Part shown: positions 37,199-46,014 of the stretch, piece by piece
Position numbering within the stretch: the stretch's first letter is position 1
How the letters are laid out: every line of letters starts with the position of its first letter
DNA from: an uncultured Pedobacter sp.
GTDB lineage: Bacteria > Bacteroidota > Bacteroidia > Sphingobacteriales > Sphingobacteriaceae
NCBI RefSeq assembly: GCF_913776295.1
Contig: NZ_CAJYOJ010000045.1
Coordinates: 62,001 to 126,000, forward strand
Length of the DNA: 64,000 bases
Direction of reading: 5' to 3'
The notes under the pieces: generated by a model
What the model was told of the DNA's origin: nothing
Databases searched by the model: none
Seen by the model: only the letters and a program-made list of their open reading frames with translations
Position numbers and translations under genes: made by a program

Positions 37199-40100
37199 TT
37201 AAAAATTGCCCCTGATCCCGAACAGGTAACTTCGAGAAGGCGGGATATTGCTGCTATAGTCAGGGTCAATACCAAACTTATTGGCACGCCATAATATGCC
37301 GCCGTTCTGGAGTGCTGAAAAAACTTCGAGCGCACGGAACACTTTTTTAAGCCTGCGCAGGCCCACTTTATACGAGAGGTTGATATAATCCAGCCTGATA
37401 TTGTCGGCCCTGATGATATTCACCTCCGAAGAAGTGTAAAAGAAATCCCTGTTCTCATCAACCGGATATACAAACGAAGGCACATTGGTGCTCAGCTCAT
37501 CGCCCGGATGCTTCCACCGCAGCGCAAAATCACTGTGCCCGCTGCCGTTTAAAACCAGGCCGGGATAACTTATGGTAGGTTTTGAGGCATAATAACCAAG
37601 CTTGTAGCTGATGTTTACCGACAGGCTCAGCTTACCGTAAGAGAAGGTATTAATCAGCGAGCCAAAGTACAGGGGGCTGGCAGAACCGTAGTAAACAATA
37701 TTTGCCCCTGTAGCGCTGGCCTCAGCCAGGATGGCCCGGTAATCTTTGCTTACCTGCCCTGCAACATAACCTTGCGGGTTTCCGCTGGCATCAAGCCCCG
37801 CCCATTTCAGGGCACCTACTGCGTATAAGGGTTTGCCCACAATCGGGGTAATCTGCGTGCCGGTATTGAGCAGCTGACTGAGGCCGTTCGGCGCAGTGCT
37901 GTAATACTTTACCGTTTTAGATACACTGTATGTAAAATACCCGTCAGTTCTCCAGTTAAAATCCCCCGCACGCAGGTTCAGCGTATGCAGGTCAAGCTCA
38001 AAACCCTTGCCCCTCATATCGGCCACGTTCCGCACCAGGGTTTCGGTACGTCCCCAGCCCGTATAATCATAAGGGGCAGGGCCATAGAGGTCAGTCCCCT
38101 TTTTAATAAAATAAGCCACCGATCCGCTTAACCGTTTATCCTTGAAACCAAAATCAGCGCCCAGGCTCAGCTGCGAAAGCTGCTCCCACCTCAGGTCGGG
38201 ATTATTGATACTCGAAATCCTGGAGGTGAGCAGCCCGGTAAGCGGACTGGAAGCATAAGCGGCAATGGGGAGTGCCGTTTTGGTGAGGTCTACATTGCCA
38301 CTATACCCAAAGGTAGCTTTGAGCCTCAGTTCGGGCAGGAGCGCGCTTTTATAAAACTTTTCTCCTGAAAGCAACCACCCAAGCCCTGCAGACCAGAGCG
38401 GTTTCCAGCGGTCGTTGGTATTCGCACCGAAAATATTCGACCCATCCCTTCTGATGCTGCCCGAGAAAGTATAACGCCCATTATAGGTGTATGCGCCATT
38501 GGCATAAAAGCTCAGGAAACGGTAACTGGTTGAGGTATAAAACTGCCCCGACCCAATTGCAGAAGCACTTCCCCTTAAAAAATCAGGATAATTATTCACC
38601 GGGTCTACATTTACAAAAGTAAGCGGATCAGCCGTATAGCCATACTGCGTAAGTGAGGCCGATGAGGCATCAGTCTGCTTAGCCTCGCCACCCAAAATTG
38701 CATTCAGCTGATGTTTGCCGAAAGTGCGCAGCAGGTTCAGCTGGGCCCTGGCCGTAGCAGAAGACAGCTCCGCATTGTTGCTGTTTAAAACCCCTCCTTT
38801 GGGAATGATATATTTGATTACCCCTGTAGCGCGGTTAAGCTGGCTGTAACTGTTAATCAAATCCCGGGCATAATAACTCTGTTCATCCGAAAGCAGCTCG
38901 CCATCCGAGCGCTGCCGCTGGTACTGGTAGCTTAAATCCAGGTTCAGCCCGGGTAAAAGCCTGTACTTCAGCGCAGCGGTTGCAAAAAGCTCCTGCCGGG
39001 CAGATTTGTTGGTCCGGTGCAGGTAATCATCCGCCGGGTAATATTTCCAATCCAGCAGTTTGCCGCTACCGGCGGTATCGGTATAGGCAGCCCTGTAGGC
39101 AATGGCCACCGGCAGGGCATTCCCTGCCCCATCCCTGAACTCCAGATAAGGGATTACCCTGCCGGCCGTAGTCAGCGAACCAAAAGCCGGCCGCCCGGAG
39201 GCCCTTTTATTACCCGTAAAATAAACCTTCGTACTCAATGAAAGCCTGTCTGTTAGCTTAAAATCGTTTGACAGGCCGATGTTGATCTTATCAGACGATG
39301 CATAGGTTTCGCCCAAAGAGCGGTCATAGCTTACCGAAAGGCCAAAGGCATGTTTGCTATCGCCCCCCTTCAAATTTAGTCCGTACTGCTGGGTTAATGC
39401 ACGCGTATAAAATTCATCCAGGTAAGATTGCCTCGCATCAATACCTTTCAACCGGTTCAGCGCCTCCTCGGCCGCCTGGGCAGTGAGGGTCCCGTTTCTT
39501 TTGGCCAGTAAAACTTCCACAGCAGGGGTTAGTGCAGCAAATGGCGTACTGCCAATCTGCGTATCAAAATAACCGCTGTTAAACATCGTGCGCTCTACCT
39601 CAATATAATCGGCACTGCCCATCTGTGGCGACCTGAACAGATCGGGCAGGGCAGCAACCAGCACACTGGCTGAAAAAGCAGTTTCATAACGCTGGTTAAA
39701 CTTTCCTTTTTTGGTGGTGATCACGATAACCCCGTTGCCCGCCCTGGCGCCCCAGATCGAGGCTGCCGAAGCATCCTTCAGGATAGATACATTTTCGATA
39801 TCCAGTGGGTTCAGGTTGGAGATGTCGCCGTCGTAAATAAACCCGTCGAGCACAATGAGCGGATCGAGCGGGCCGTTAATGGTTCCCAGTCCCCTGATGG
39901 AGATATTGGTTTTGTTCTGGGGGTTGTTGGGGTTGGTTTTGCCGATATTCAGCAGCAGGCCGGAGCTCTGCCCAACCAGCCTGTCCAGCAGGTTTGATCC
40001 GCCCCTGGCATTCAGCTGATCACTATTGATCACCGCCACCGTGCCGTTGGTTTCATTGGGCCGCAGCAGCTGGTAGCCTGTATTTACCTGCACATCACCC

Positions 40101-40450
40101 AGATCAAACGCAGCGGAAGCTAGCTCCACATCGATCAGCTGATCGGCAGAATTTACCGCTATGCGCCGCGTTTGATAACCGACCGCAGAAAAGATAAGCG
40201 TATCGGGCAGTGCCGAAAGCACAATCGTAAACCTGCCCTCCTGATCGGTTTGGGCACGGCCCCCTTTCGCCGCGGTTACACTTAAGATCACCCCTGCTCC
40301 ATCCACTGCGCTGGCCCGGCCCGATATTTTAATGCCCGCTCTCTCCTGCGCAACAACACTCAATACCGAAAACAACAGGATCAGCACAGCTGAGAAGATG
40401 AGCAAAAGGTTCCACTTAAAGCTATGCGAATTAGATTTTAAACCACACAT
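37199..40450 (-). CDS. SusC/RagA-type TonB-dependent transporter (third pair)
   Basis: A 1083-aa outer-membrane transporter. Hydrophobic signal segment at ~13-34 (WNLLLIFSAVLILLFSVLSVVAQ), a divergent carboxypeptidase-D-like domain (VDGAGVILSVTAAKGGRAQTDQ), the plug with ILKDASAASIWGARAGNGVIVI and a beta-barrel ending in SYLFGIRGNF. The ATG at 40450 lies one base after the TlpA stop, so translation is probably coupled. G+C-rich codon use sets it apart from its neighbours. Confidence 0.92.
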   Translation of the reverse strand: MCGLKSNSHSFKWNLLLIFSAVLILLFSVLSVVAQERAGIKISGRASAVDGAGVILSVTAAKGGRAQTDQEGRFTIVLSALPDTLIFSAVGYQTRRIAVNSADQLIDVELASAAFDLGDVQVNTGYQLLRPNETNGTVAVINSDQLNARGGSNLLDRLVGQSSGLLLNIGKTNPNNPQNKTNISIRGLGTINGPLDPLIVLDGFIYDGDISNLNPLDIENVSILKDASAASIWGARAGNGVIVITTKKGKFNQRYETAFSASVLVAALPDLFRSPQMGSADYIEVERTMFNSGYFDTQIGSTPFAALTPAVEVLLAKRNGTLTAQAAEEALNRLKGIDARQSYLDEFYTRALTQQYGLNLKGGDSKHAFGLSVSYDRSLGETYASSDKINIGLSNDFKLTDRLSLSTKVYFTGNKRASGRPAFGSLTTAGRVIPYLEFRDGAGNALPVAIAYRAAYTDTAGSGKLLDWKYYPADDYLHRTNKSARQELFATAALKYRLLPGLNLDLSYQYQRQRSDGELLSDEQSYYARDLINSYSQLNRATGVIKYIIPKGGVLNSNNAELSSATARAQLNLLRTFGKHQLNAILGGEAKQTDASSASLTQYGYTADPLTFVNVDPVNNYPDFLRGSASAIGSGQFYTSTSYRFLSFYANGAYTYNGRYTFSGSIRRDGSNIFGANTNDRWKPLWSAGLGWLLSGEKFYKSALLPELRLKATFGYSGNVDLTKTALPIAAYASSPLTGLLTSRISSINNPDLRWEQLSQLSLGADFGFKDKRLSGSVAYFIKKGTDLYGPAPYDYTGWGRTETLVRNVADMRGKGFELDLHTLNLRAGDFNWRTDGYFTYSVSKTVKYYSTAPNGLSQLLNTGTQITPIVGKPLYAVGALKWAGLDASGNPQGYVAGQVSKDYRAILAEASATGANIVYYGSASPLYFGSLINTFSYGKLSLSVNISYKLGYYASKPTISYPGLVLNGSGHSDFALRWKHPGDELSTNVPSFVYPVDENRDFFYTSSEVNIIRADNIRLDYINLSYKVGLRRLKKVFRALEVFSALQNGGILWRANKFGIDPDYSSNIPPSRSYLFGIRGNF

Positions 40451-40451
40451 C

Positions 40452-41078
40452 TCAAATCCCCTCCTTTCCCATCAAAAGCTGCCCGCCCGCCAAAAACCGA
40501 CGGATGTTCTCCTTATTGAGTGTACCATATCCGGTAACGGCCTTTATGCGCCCATCACTCCCTACCCATACGTAACCAGGCAGCCTGCTGATCTTAAAAT
40601 ACCTTGCAAACAGCTCGTGTTGCGCAATAAAGGGAACTGAAAAACCCGGATGGTCCTTTAAAAAGGAATCGACAAAGCGGGACAGTTTTTCGCTATCCCT
40701 GTCACGGGCTGATGAATTCACCAGTACAATCCCCAACGCCTGCCCGTTCGCCTTGAGCAGGCTATCTGCATGCGGCAGGCTTTTGATACAGCTGCCGCAC
40801 CAGCTTGCCCAAAAATCGAGAATAAAGGGCTTGCCCTTAAAACCGGCCAGTTTAAAAGCAGTGCCCGCACCGGCACCGAGTAAATCGAGTTCTGCATGTA
40901 ATAAATAATCAGGAATAGCCTGGCCAACGGAAAGCCCCGTGGCCTGGCCGAGCTCCTGTGCTGCAGCCCTGTTTGCGGTTAGGGCCAAAATCAGCATCAA
41001 AACGGTAAATATTTTTAAAACGCTATGGTAAATATGAAGGCATAACCTTCCTGAGATAGCAATTGTAGATTGGTTCAT
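40452..41078 (-). CDS. TlpA-like thiol-disulfide oxidoreductase
   Basis: A 208-aa exported thioredoxin-fold protein. After a hydrophobic segment (~22-39) comes the AhpC/TSA-Redoxin core with active-site WCGSC (93-97), a cis-Pro region in RLPGYVWVGSDGRIKAVTG, and the IPDYLLHAEL strand. It probably keeps thiols reduced or shuffles disulfides in periplasmic or outer-membrane partners. It heads the TlpA-SusC-SusD operon; such trios recur in Sphingobacteriaceae and may depend on redox control of the SusCD proteins. Confidence 0.85.
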   Translation of the reverse strand: MNQSTIAISGRLCLHIYHSVLKIFTVLMLILALTANRAAAQELGQATGLSVGQAIPDYLLHAELDLLGAGAGTAFKLAGFKGKPFILDFWASWCGSCIKSLPHADSLLKANGQALGIVLVNSSARDRDSEKLSRFVDSFLKDHPGFSVPFIAQHELFARYFKISRLPGYVWVGSDGRIKAVTGYGTLNKENIRRFLAGGQLLMGKEGI

Positions 41079-41580
41079 AAGTTTGGGTTATTTGATCAGA
41101 AAAACATGAACCTGTCTCAAAATAACAGATTCAGAAATAGCAAAAGAATTAAATTTGGCGATGTCGTCATGCTCAGCTTGACTGGGCATCTTAATGCTTT
41201 TGTAGGGAATATTTAGTTGCCGTTCTATAGCATTAAGATTCCCGTTTTCACGGGAATGACGCCCTTTCAAAATATTATGCTGCCAAAAATCTACAAAATG
41301 ATTACTGAGCCAGACTACTAAAAGCAAATGCAGGGGACTGAATTATTATTACATCATTAAAAAACCTAAAGCCTGAATTCGATCAATAATGTGCTTTAAT
41401 TTGCTTTATGGCGCCTTGCATAAACGGTCGTCACCCTGAACTTGTTTCAGGGTCTTTATGGCTAGCCAATTTGTCTTACTAAAGTATATTAATTGAACTC
41501 AGGGTAAAGCCCCCTGCACGGCCAAAGCCTATACGGGGTTTTTCGGCTTCAAGGCATACAGCCGGTCAAAAGGATAACAG
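41079..41580. repeat. Non-coding region with REP elements
   Basis: The region contains 'gtcgtcatgctcagcttgactgggcatctt', the hairpin TTCCCGTTTTCACGGGAATGACG (41239-41268) and CCTGAACTTGTTTCAGGG (41434-41452). Reading frames over it are repeat artefacts. Confidence 0.6.
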
Positions 41581-41880
41581 CTACTTACCTCCATGGCCCA
41601 CTCCTTCCTGCTCCGTTAAATAATAAGACATCAAAAAATTGAGGTTACAGTTAAAACCCCAGGCTTTATTACCATAAAAAGTACAGAAACAGGTCAAATC
41701 ATCAGGTACTGGCTTTTCGCCTTGTGGATGCCGCGATACCTTTTTAACCTGGCTTTTCTCCGCCACAACCTGTTGATGCCCGCCATCACTTGCCAGCCAA
41801 ATGCTCCATACGGCAAAGGGGCTGTACAAAAAAGCCCAGCAGAGGAAAAAAAGCGGTAAATAGCGGTTATTGGTGGTCAT
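41581..41880 (-). CDS. Possible small membrane protein upstream of the TlpA operon
   Basis: A 99-aa frame with one N-terminal membrane segment (YLPLFFLCWAFLYSPFAVWSIWL, ~7-29) and four Cys-containing positions in a TCFCTFYGNKAWGFNCN stretch. I recognise no family. Small proteins often precede TlpA-SusCD operons in this group, but the 500-bp repeat-filled gap here makes co-transcription uncertain. It could be spurious. Confidence 0.35.
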   Translation of the reverse strand: MTTNNRYLPLFFLCWAFLYSPFAVWSIWLASDGGHQQVVAEKSQVKKVSRHPQGEKPVPDDLTCFCTFYGNKAWGFNCNLNFLMSYYLTEQEGVGHGGK

Positions 41881-42354
41881 GGCAAATGGTTAGCTCGGGT
41901 AAAATAAATAGATGGAAAGCAGGACATTTCCTTATTTCATTCGGAAAAAAAGGGAAAAAGCCAGCCCCTCTGCCTAAAAACAGGCAGATACGGGAAACCG
42001 TATTGCAAATGAGGAAAAAGTTACTTACCTTGGGAATGCGAATATCCACAGTAATGCACCCTTGCCTAACAAGCAATAAGGGCTGGCACCAGGCTAAATT
42101 AACCCACCGGGAATAAGTGCGCGCTCTCACACCTACCCCTTTTTTTATCGGGCTATTTTACACCTGTAATTCTGGCACTGGCATTACGATGGAGAACAGA
42201 TGACGTTCTTTAGTAATAGTTGTAGGGAATAAGCTTTGATCACTTCCTTGAAGTAATAAAAGTTGATGGCGGTTAATTTGTTCGTTTTCATAAACGGTAG
42301 TTTTATGTAAAACGATGTACCCAAAAGCAGAAGGAAACCAGATTGGTGAGAAGC

Positions 42355-42455
42355 CAATAGGGCGAAACTCAATGCTTTCGAAAGAGGTACCGCTAAGAAC
42401 CGCTCAAGCCGAAGCCTGAGTTCCACAAAAGACTTACATGAGTTGCGCCCTATTG
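42355..42455. other. Long structured inverted repeat at the island boundary
   Basis: CAATAGGGCGAAACTCA (42355-42371) pairs with TGAGTTGCGCCCTATTG (42439-42455) with one mismatch. The 67-nt loop contains two smaller hairpins: GCTTTCGAAAG and CTCA-A-GC-CGAA-GC-C-TGAG. It could be a structured RNA or the fold-back end of a lost mobile element; there is no T-run to make it a terminator. Confidence 0.5.
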
Positions 42456-42623
42456 AATATAAGATATCACGAAGATAGCAAAATCCAATAGATACGGCGA
42501 ACTCACGATCGGCTCATGTGGGAAGTTTAGCGGTTTTCTTTCATGAGTGACATCGTTAAAGCCAGGTTATACCCTGACTTTATTTGTCGCTATTAAACTA
42601 ATAATAAATCAAATATAAATATT

Positions 42624-42642
42624 ACTTGACTATAATGCAAGT
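42624..42642. promoter_or_regulatory. Dyad operator of the XRE regulator
   Basis: ACTTG and CAAGT separated by 9 bp (ACTTGACTATAATGCAAGT), 15 bases before the regulator's start codon and overlapping the likely promoter. The geometry fits autorepression by the HTH protein encoded next to it. Confidence 0.55.
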
Positions 42643-42657
42643 TTTTTATACAAAAAA

Positions 42658-43029
42658 ATGACTAAAAAAATTAATGATATAGCAAAAGCAATTAAAAATT
42701 CACCGTTACAAGTTGCCGCCCTAGCATTATATCTAGATGTTGATGATACGACAATAAGCAAATGGAATTCAAATATTGCCCAACCTAGTTTAAAACGTCT
42801 AAATGAAGTTGGTGAAATTTTAGAAGTTGACAATAAAGAATTACTTAGTTCACAATCAAGAAAACAAACAGGACTTGCTGCCGCGTTGCAAGGCGAATAT
42901 AAAAGATTATTATCTATTGGATTGACAAAAAAAGTGATAGTAAAGGACGACAATGGCGACAGCAGAGAGGTTAATAATCCGGATATGGTCAAGAAGTTGA
43001 GGGAGTTTGCGGAGAAGTATAAAAAATAA
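42658..43029 (+). CDS. XRE-family HTH regulator of the defence operon
   Basis: A 123-aa protein with an N-terminal HTH_3/Cro-C1-type domain: SPLQVAALALYLDVDDTTISKWNSNIAQPSLKRLNEV (~17-54). The remainder is short and charged. It is the first gene of the plus-strand operon and has a 19-bp dyad right before its start, so it probably controls its own operon, as controller proteins of restriction-modification systems do. It may delay helicase/ATPase expression until the DNA is protected (inference). Confidence 0.75.
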   Translation: MTKKINDIAKAIKNSPLQVAALALYLDVDDTTISKWNSNIAQPSLKRLNEVGEILEVDNKELLSSQSRKQTGLAAALQGEYKRLLSIGLTKKVIVKDDNGDSREVNNPDMVKKLREFAEKYKK

Positions 43030-43033
43030 TATT

Positions 43034-43258
43034 ATGAATCAAGAAATAACAAATTTAATAAACGCGGCTGAAGAGCTAAAAGGTCAAAATGTTATGGTGA
43101 CTTTCAAAGATGGTCAAGCTCAAAATGGCACATTAAAGAGTACTAAGTTTACCGACAAATCTTTTGATGTATTTATAGAATTGGCCGACGAAGCCGATGA
43201 AAGCATTTTGTTCAATTTGGAGAAAGTTGCTTCTATCCAAGCAACACAGCACAAATAA
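43034..43258 (+). CDS. Small hypothetical protein, possibly Sm-like fold
   Basis: 75 aa from the ATG at 43034 (MNQEITNLINAAEEL); an in-frame start at 43007 would overlap the previous gene. The pattern GQNVMVTFKDGQAQNGTLKSTKFTDKSFDVFIEL followed by EKVASIQ resembles the five-strand barrel of Sm-like or SH3-like proteins. This is pattern-level similarity only. It lies 4 bases after the XRE gene in the defence operon, and its role is unknown. Confidence 0.6.
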   Translation: MNQEITNLINAAEELKGQNVMVTFKDGQAQNGTLKSTKFTDKSFDVFIELADEADESILFNLEKVASIQATQHK

Positions 43259-43269
43259 ATTAATTCAAT

Positions 43270-43503
43270 ATGAAAATTCTTGCTCAATCTTTTAAACCAA
43301 AACCTGGCCTTGATGACAAATATACTTTATATGATAATGGAATGATTGTCCATACCTACGATAGGCACATCTATAAAGGTGGTCAAGACAGGACGGAAGA
43401 GCTAACAGCCGAACAATTAAGCGATGAGATTAAGCACCTATTATTGGATGATTGTGCAGAAGATAACAAAGCCCAAGTAAAAATCATCTTAAAAGTAGTT
43501 TAG
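43270..43503 (+). CDS. Small hypothetical protein in the defence operon
   Basis: 77 aa, acidic C-terminal half (DEIKHLLLDDCAEDNKAQVKIILKVV), no recognised domain. It starts 11 bases after the previous stop and ends 38 bases before the helicase gene, so it belongs to the same transcript. It could be an accessory or antitoxin-type partner; nothing in the sequence settles this. Confidence 0.55.
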   Translation: MKILAQSFKPKPGLDDKYTLYDNGMIVHTYDRHIYKGGQDRTEELTAEQLSDEIKHLLLDDCAEDNKAQVKIILKVV

Positions 43504-43541
43504 CAAGTTGAACCATTTAAAATACGAAATATAGAAATCTG

Positions 43542-45800
43542 ATGCTGAATACCATCGATTGGCCAAGGAGTAGAAATTATAGAACTGGATCGGAGTATGA
43601 GCCTATCCAATTTTATTTAGATGGCCTGAGTAACAGCATAAGATTTGACTTGCTATTGGGATACTTTAGCTCAGCGGCAATCAGCGTTTTATCTCTTGGT
43701 TTCGCCCGTTTTATCTACGATGGTGGAAATTTAAGAGTAATTGCAAATCATATCCTTTCAAAAATTGATAAGGAAACTTTGATTACTTCATTACAGAAAC
43801 AAATACAACCTCCCATTGATCTGACTGATATTGAATCGATAAAAGAAACCCTGGATGAATATGATATTCATTTTTTCCAATGTCTATCTTACTTGATAAG
43901 TAATAAAAGAATTGATATTAAAATCGTAAAATCCAAAGGAAAGGGTATCGTCCATTATAAATCAGGCGTTTTCGATGACGGCAAACAAAAAGTATCTTTT
44001 AAAGCATCCTGTAATTTTACAGCCTATGGTTTGTTGGAAAATGCCGAAGAACTTGATGCTACCTTATCTTGGGATAATGTTTTATCATCTGATAAAATAG
44101 AAGATCAAGAAAGTTATTTTGAGCAAATATTCTCTGGTAATGCTGATTTCGTTGAATATATCAATCCGATGAATATTTTAGAGGCTATTAAAGATAGCTT
44201 CGGCGATAAGTCTATCGATGAACTTTTAATACAGGAAAAAGATTTAGCTGAGAAAAGGCTTAAAGTATTTTCGAATCCAAAACTCAAAAATTCGATTGAG
44301 TTGTTGGAACAAACTCTGGAAACAATAAAGCTAAGACCTAGATTTCCTTATCCCAATGGCCCTCGTCGATATCAGATTGATGCATACAACAAGTGGGTGG
44401 CCAATAACTACCAGGGGTTATTTGCAATGGCTACCGGTACAGGAAAAACCCTAACATCGTTAAATTGCATTCTAGAAGAATACAAAAAGAGCGGCTTCTA
44501 CAAATTTGTGGTATTAGTTCCAAGCATCTCCCTTGCCAACCAATGGGAAGAGGAAGTTGTAGAGAAGTTTAGATTTTCAAATGCGATTGTATGCTCCAGT
44601 AAAAGGCCTGCCTGGCAAAAGGATTTACGCTTGCTGGGGAAAAATCTCTTTTTAGATAATGACAAAGATTATGCGATAATATTGACATATGCCACTTTTA
44701 GAAGTAAGAATTTTAATAAAATTTTTGCAGAACTTTTTAAGAGCGAGTTTAGTAAAATAACTCTAATTGCTGATGAAGCCCATACAATGGGATCGCCAGG
44801 TTTTTTAAAGTTAATACCTAATTATATTAAGTACCGTATAGGGCTCTCTGCCACGCCTGAAAGGCAATTTGATGATATTGGTGAACAAGAAATAAATACC
44901 TTTTTTAATACGAAACCGCCGCGATACACCTTCGTTTTCGATATGAAACAAGCCATTGATCAAGGTGTTTTATGTAAATATTATTACTATCCGAAGATTG
45001 TATCTCTAGAGACAGATGAGATCAATAAATATTTAGATATAAGCAAAAAGCTAATTAAGTTTTTTGACGCTTCAACCGGCAGGTACCAAGATAATGATTA
45101 TGTAAATCTCTTACTTATACAAAGGAAAAATGTTATTCATAAAGCTAAAGGTAAAATAGTTGCTTTAGATAAAATAGTTAAAGAGATTGGTGTAAAGGAT
45201 TTTAGAAACGCATTTATATATGTTCCTGAAGGAAACGATCCTGACTATGCCAAAGTAGACGAATCGGTCAATGGCGAACAAGATAATATTAATGAAAGCT
45301 TAATCGATATTTATACTAATTCTCTTTACCAGAACTTTAAACTAAAATTAAAAAAGTTTACGGGAAAAACTTTAGATAGGGAAACGATAATTGACCTATT
45401 TAAACGAGGGAAAGTAGACGCACTGCTTGCGATGAAATGTTTGGATGAGGGGATAGATATCCCGCAAACAAAGTATGCCATATTTTGCTCTAGTACTGGG
45501 AATCCAAGGCAATTTGTTCAACGAAGAGGTAGAGTATTGAGAATGCACGATGACAAAGAATTTGCAATCATTTATGACATGATTGTTAAGCCAATATTGG
45601 ACATTACATCAACCGATGATAATCTAAGAAAGGCAGAGAGGAATATTTTCCTAAGTGAATTGAAACGATTCATCAATTTTGCGGTTTTGTCAGAAAATAA
45701 GTCTGAGAGTTTAGCCGAATTAGAGGAAATTGCTTATGCACTTGATATAGACATATATGCTCTGGAGTTAGAAGAAATGAAAAAATATAACGTAATCTAA
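43542..45800 (+). CDS. PLD-domain plus superfamily 2 DEAD/DEAH helicase
   Basis: A 752-aa fusion. The N-terminal ~170 residues look like a phospholipase-D/HKD-type nuclease domain, with HYK (138-140) and the following SFKASCNF segment in the position of the second half of the HxK...GSxN motif. The helicase core follows: MATGTGKT (296-303), DEAHTMG (411-417), SATPER (436-441), MKCLDEGIDIP (631-641) and the arginine-finger motif QRRGRVLR (660-667). The likely job is to translocate on and cut invading DNA. One base separates it from the 70-aa gene. Similar helicases occur in the restriction modules that accompany phosphorothioation systems; whether this is an SspF/G/H-type protein needs alignment. 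Confidence 0.85.
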   Translation: MLNTIDWPRSRNYRTGSEYEPIQFYLDGLSNSIRFDLLLGYFSSAAISVLSLGFARFIYDGGNLRVIANHILSKIDKETLITSLQKQIQPPIDLTDIESIKETLDEYDIHFFQCLSYLISNKRIDIKIVKSKGKGIVHYKSGVFDDGKQKVSFKASCNFTAYGLLENAEELDATLSWDNVLSSDKIEDQESYFEQIFSGNADFVEYINPMNILEAIKDSFGDKSIDELLIQEKDLAEKRLKVFSNPKLKNSIELLEQTLETIKLRPRFPYPNGPRRYQIDAYNKWVANNYQGLFAMATGTGKTLTSLNCILEEYKKSGFYKFVVLVPSISLANQWEEEVVEKFRFSNAIVCSSKRPAWQKDLRLLGKNLFLDNDKDYAIILTYATFRSKNFNKIFAELFKSEFSKITLIADEAHTMGSPGFLKLIPNYIKYRIGLSATPERQFDDIGEQEINTFFNTKPPRYTFVFDMKQAIDQGVLCKYYYYPKIVSLETDEINKYLDISKKLIKFFDASTGRYQDNDYVNLLLIQRKNVIHKAKGKIVALDKIVKEIGVKDFRNAFIYVPEGNDPDYAKVDESVNGEQDNINESLIDIYTNSLYQNFKLKLKKFTGKTLDRETIIDLFKRGKVDALLAMKCLDEGIDIPQTKYAIFCSSTGNPRQFVQRRGRVLRMHDDKEFAIIYDMIVKPILDITSTDDNLRKAERNIFLSELKRFINFAVLSENKSESLAELEEIAYALDIDIYALELEEMKKYNVI

Positions 45801-45801
45801 A

Positions 45802-46014
45802 ATGAAAACGCTAAACGATATCTTAAGAGAAGAATTCACTGGAATTTTAGGCGAAGAGGAATTCGTAGAAATGATAGCTCGTAATAAGCTCGATACTGGG
45901 GTAATTAAAGAAGCTTTTGATGTTCTGCTGGAATTCAAATATCAGGCTGTACCTGATCGAGGGAAAACTGAATTTGAGAATTATATTATTAATACAATTA
46001 AATCAGATAAATAA
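45802..46014 (+). CDS. 70-aa hypothetical protein between helicase and SMC ATPase
   Basis: An acidic helical protein (MKTLNDILREEFTGILGEEEFVEMIARNKLD...). It starts one base after the helicase stop and its own TAA overlaps the next ATG (TAATG), so translation is coupled to both neighbours. The tight packing suggests a small subunit of a complex with the helicase and ATPase. No family recognised. Confidence 0.65.
   Translation: MKTLNDILREEFTGILGEEEFVEMIARNKLDTGVIKEAFDVLLEFKYQAVPDRGKTEFENYIINTIKSDK

Larger units (their letters stand above)
41881..42657. other. Non-coding left flank of the defence island
   Basis: A 777-bp stretch with no convincing gene. It includes a 17-bp inverted repeat with a 67-nt, internally structured loop (42355-42455) and the XRE operator (42624-42642), listed separately. 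Base composition shifts here from the G+C-rich SusCD cluster to the A+T-rich defence genes, suggesting the left boundary of the transferred segment lies within this region. Confidence 0.5.

Noticed and set aside
42184-42426. 80-codon minus-strand frame at the island edge
   Set aside because: It overlaps the structured inverted repeat and shows no recognisable protein features.
42117-42520. Group II intron or retron remnant before the defence operon
   Set aside because: A GTGCG-like start and several hairpins are present, but no domain V pattern and no reverse transcriptase are visible.
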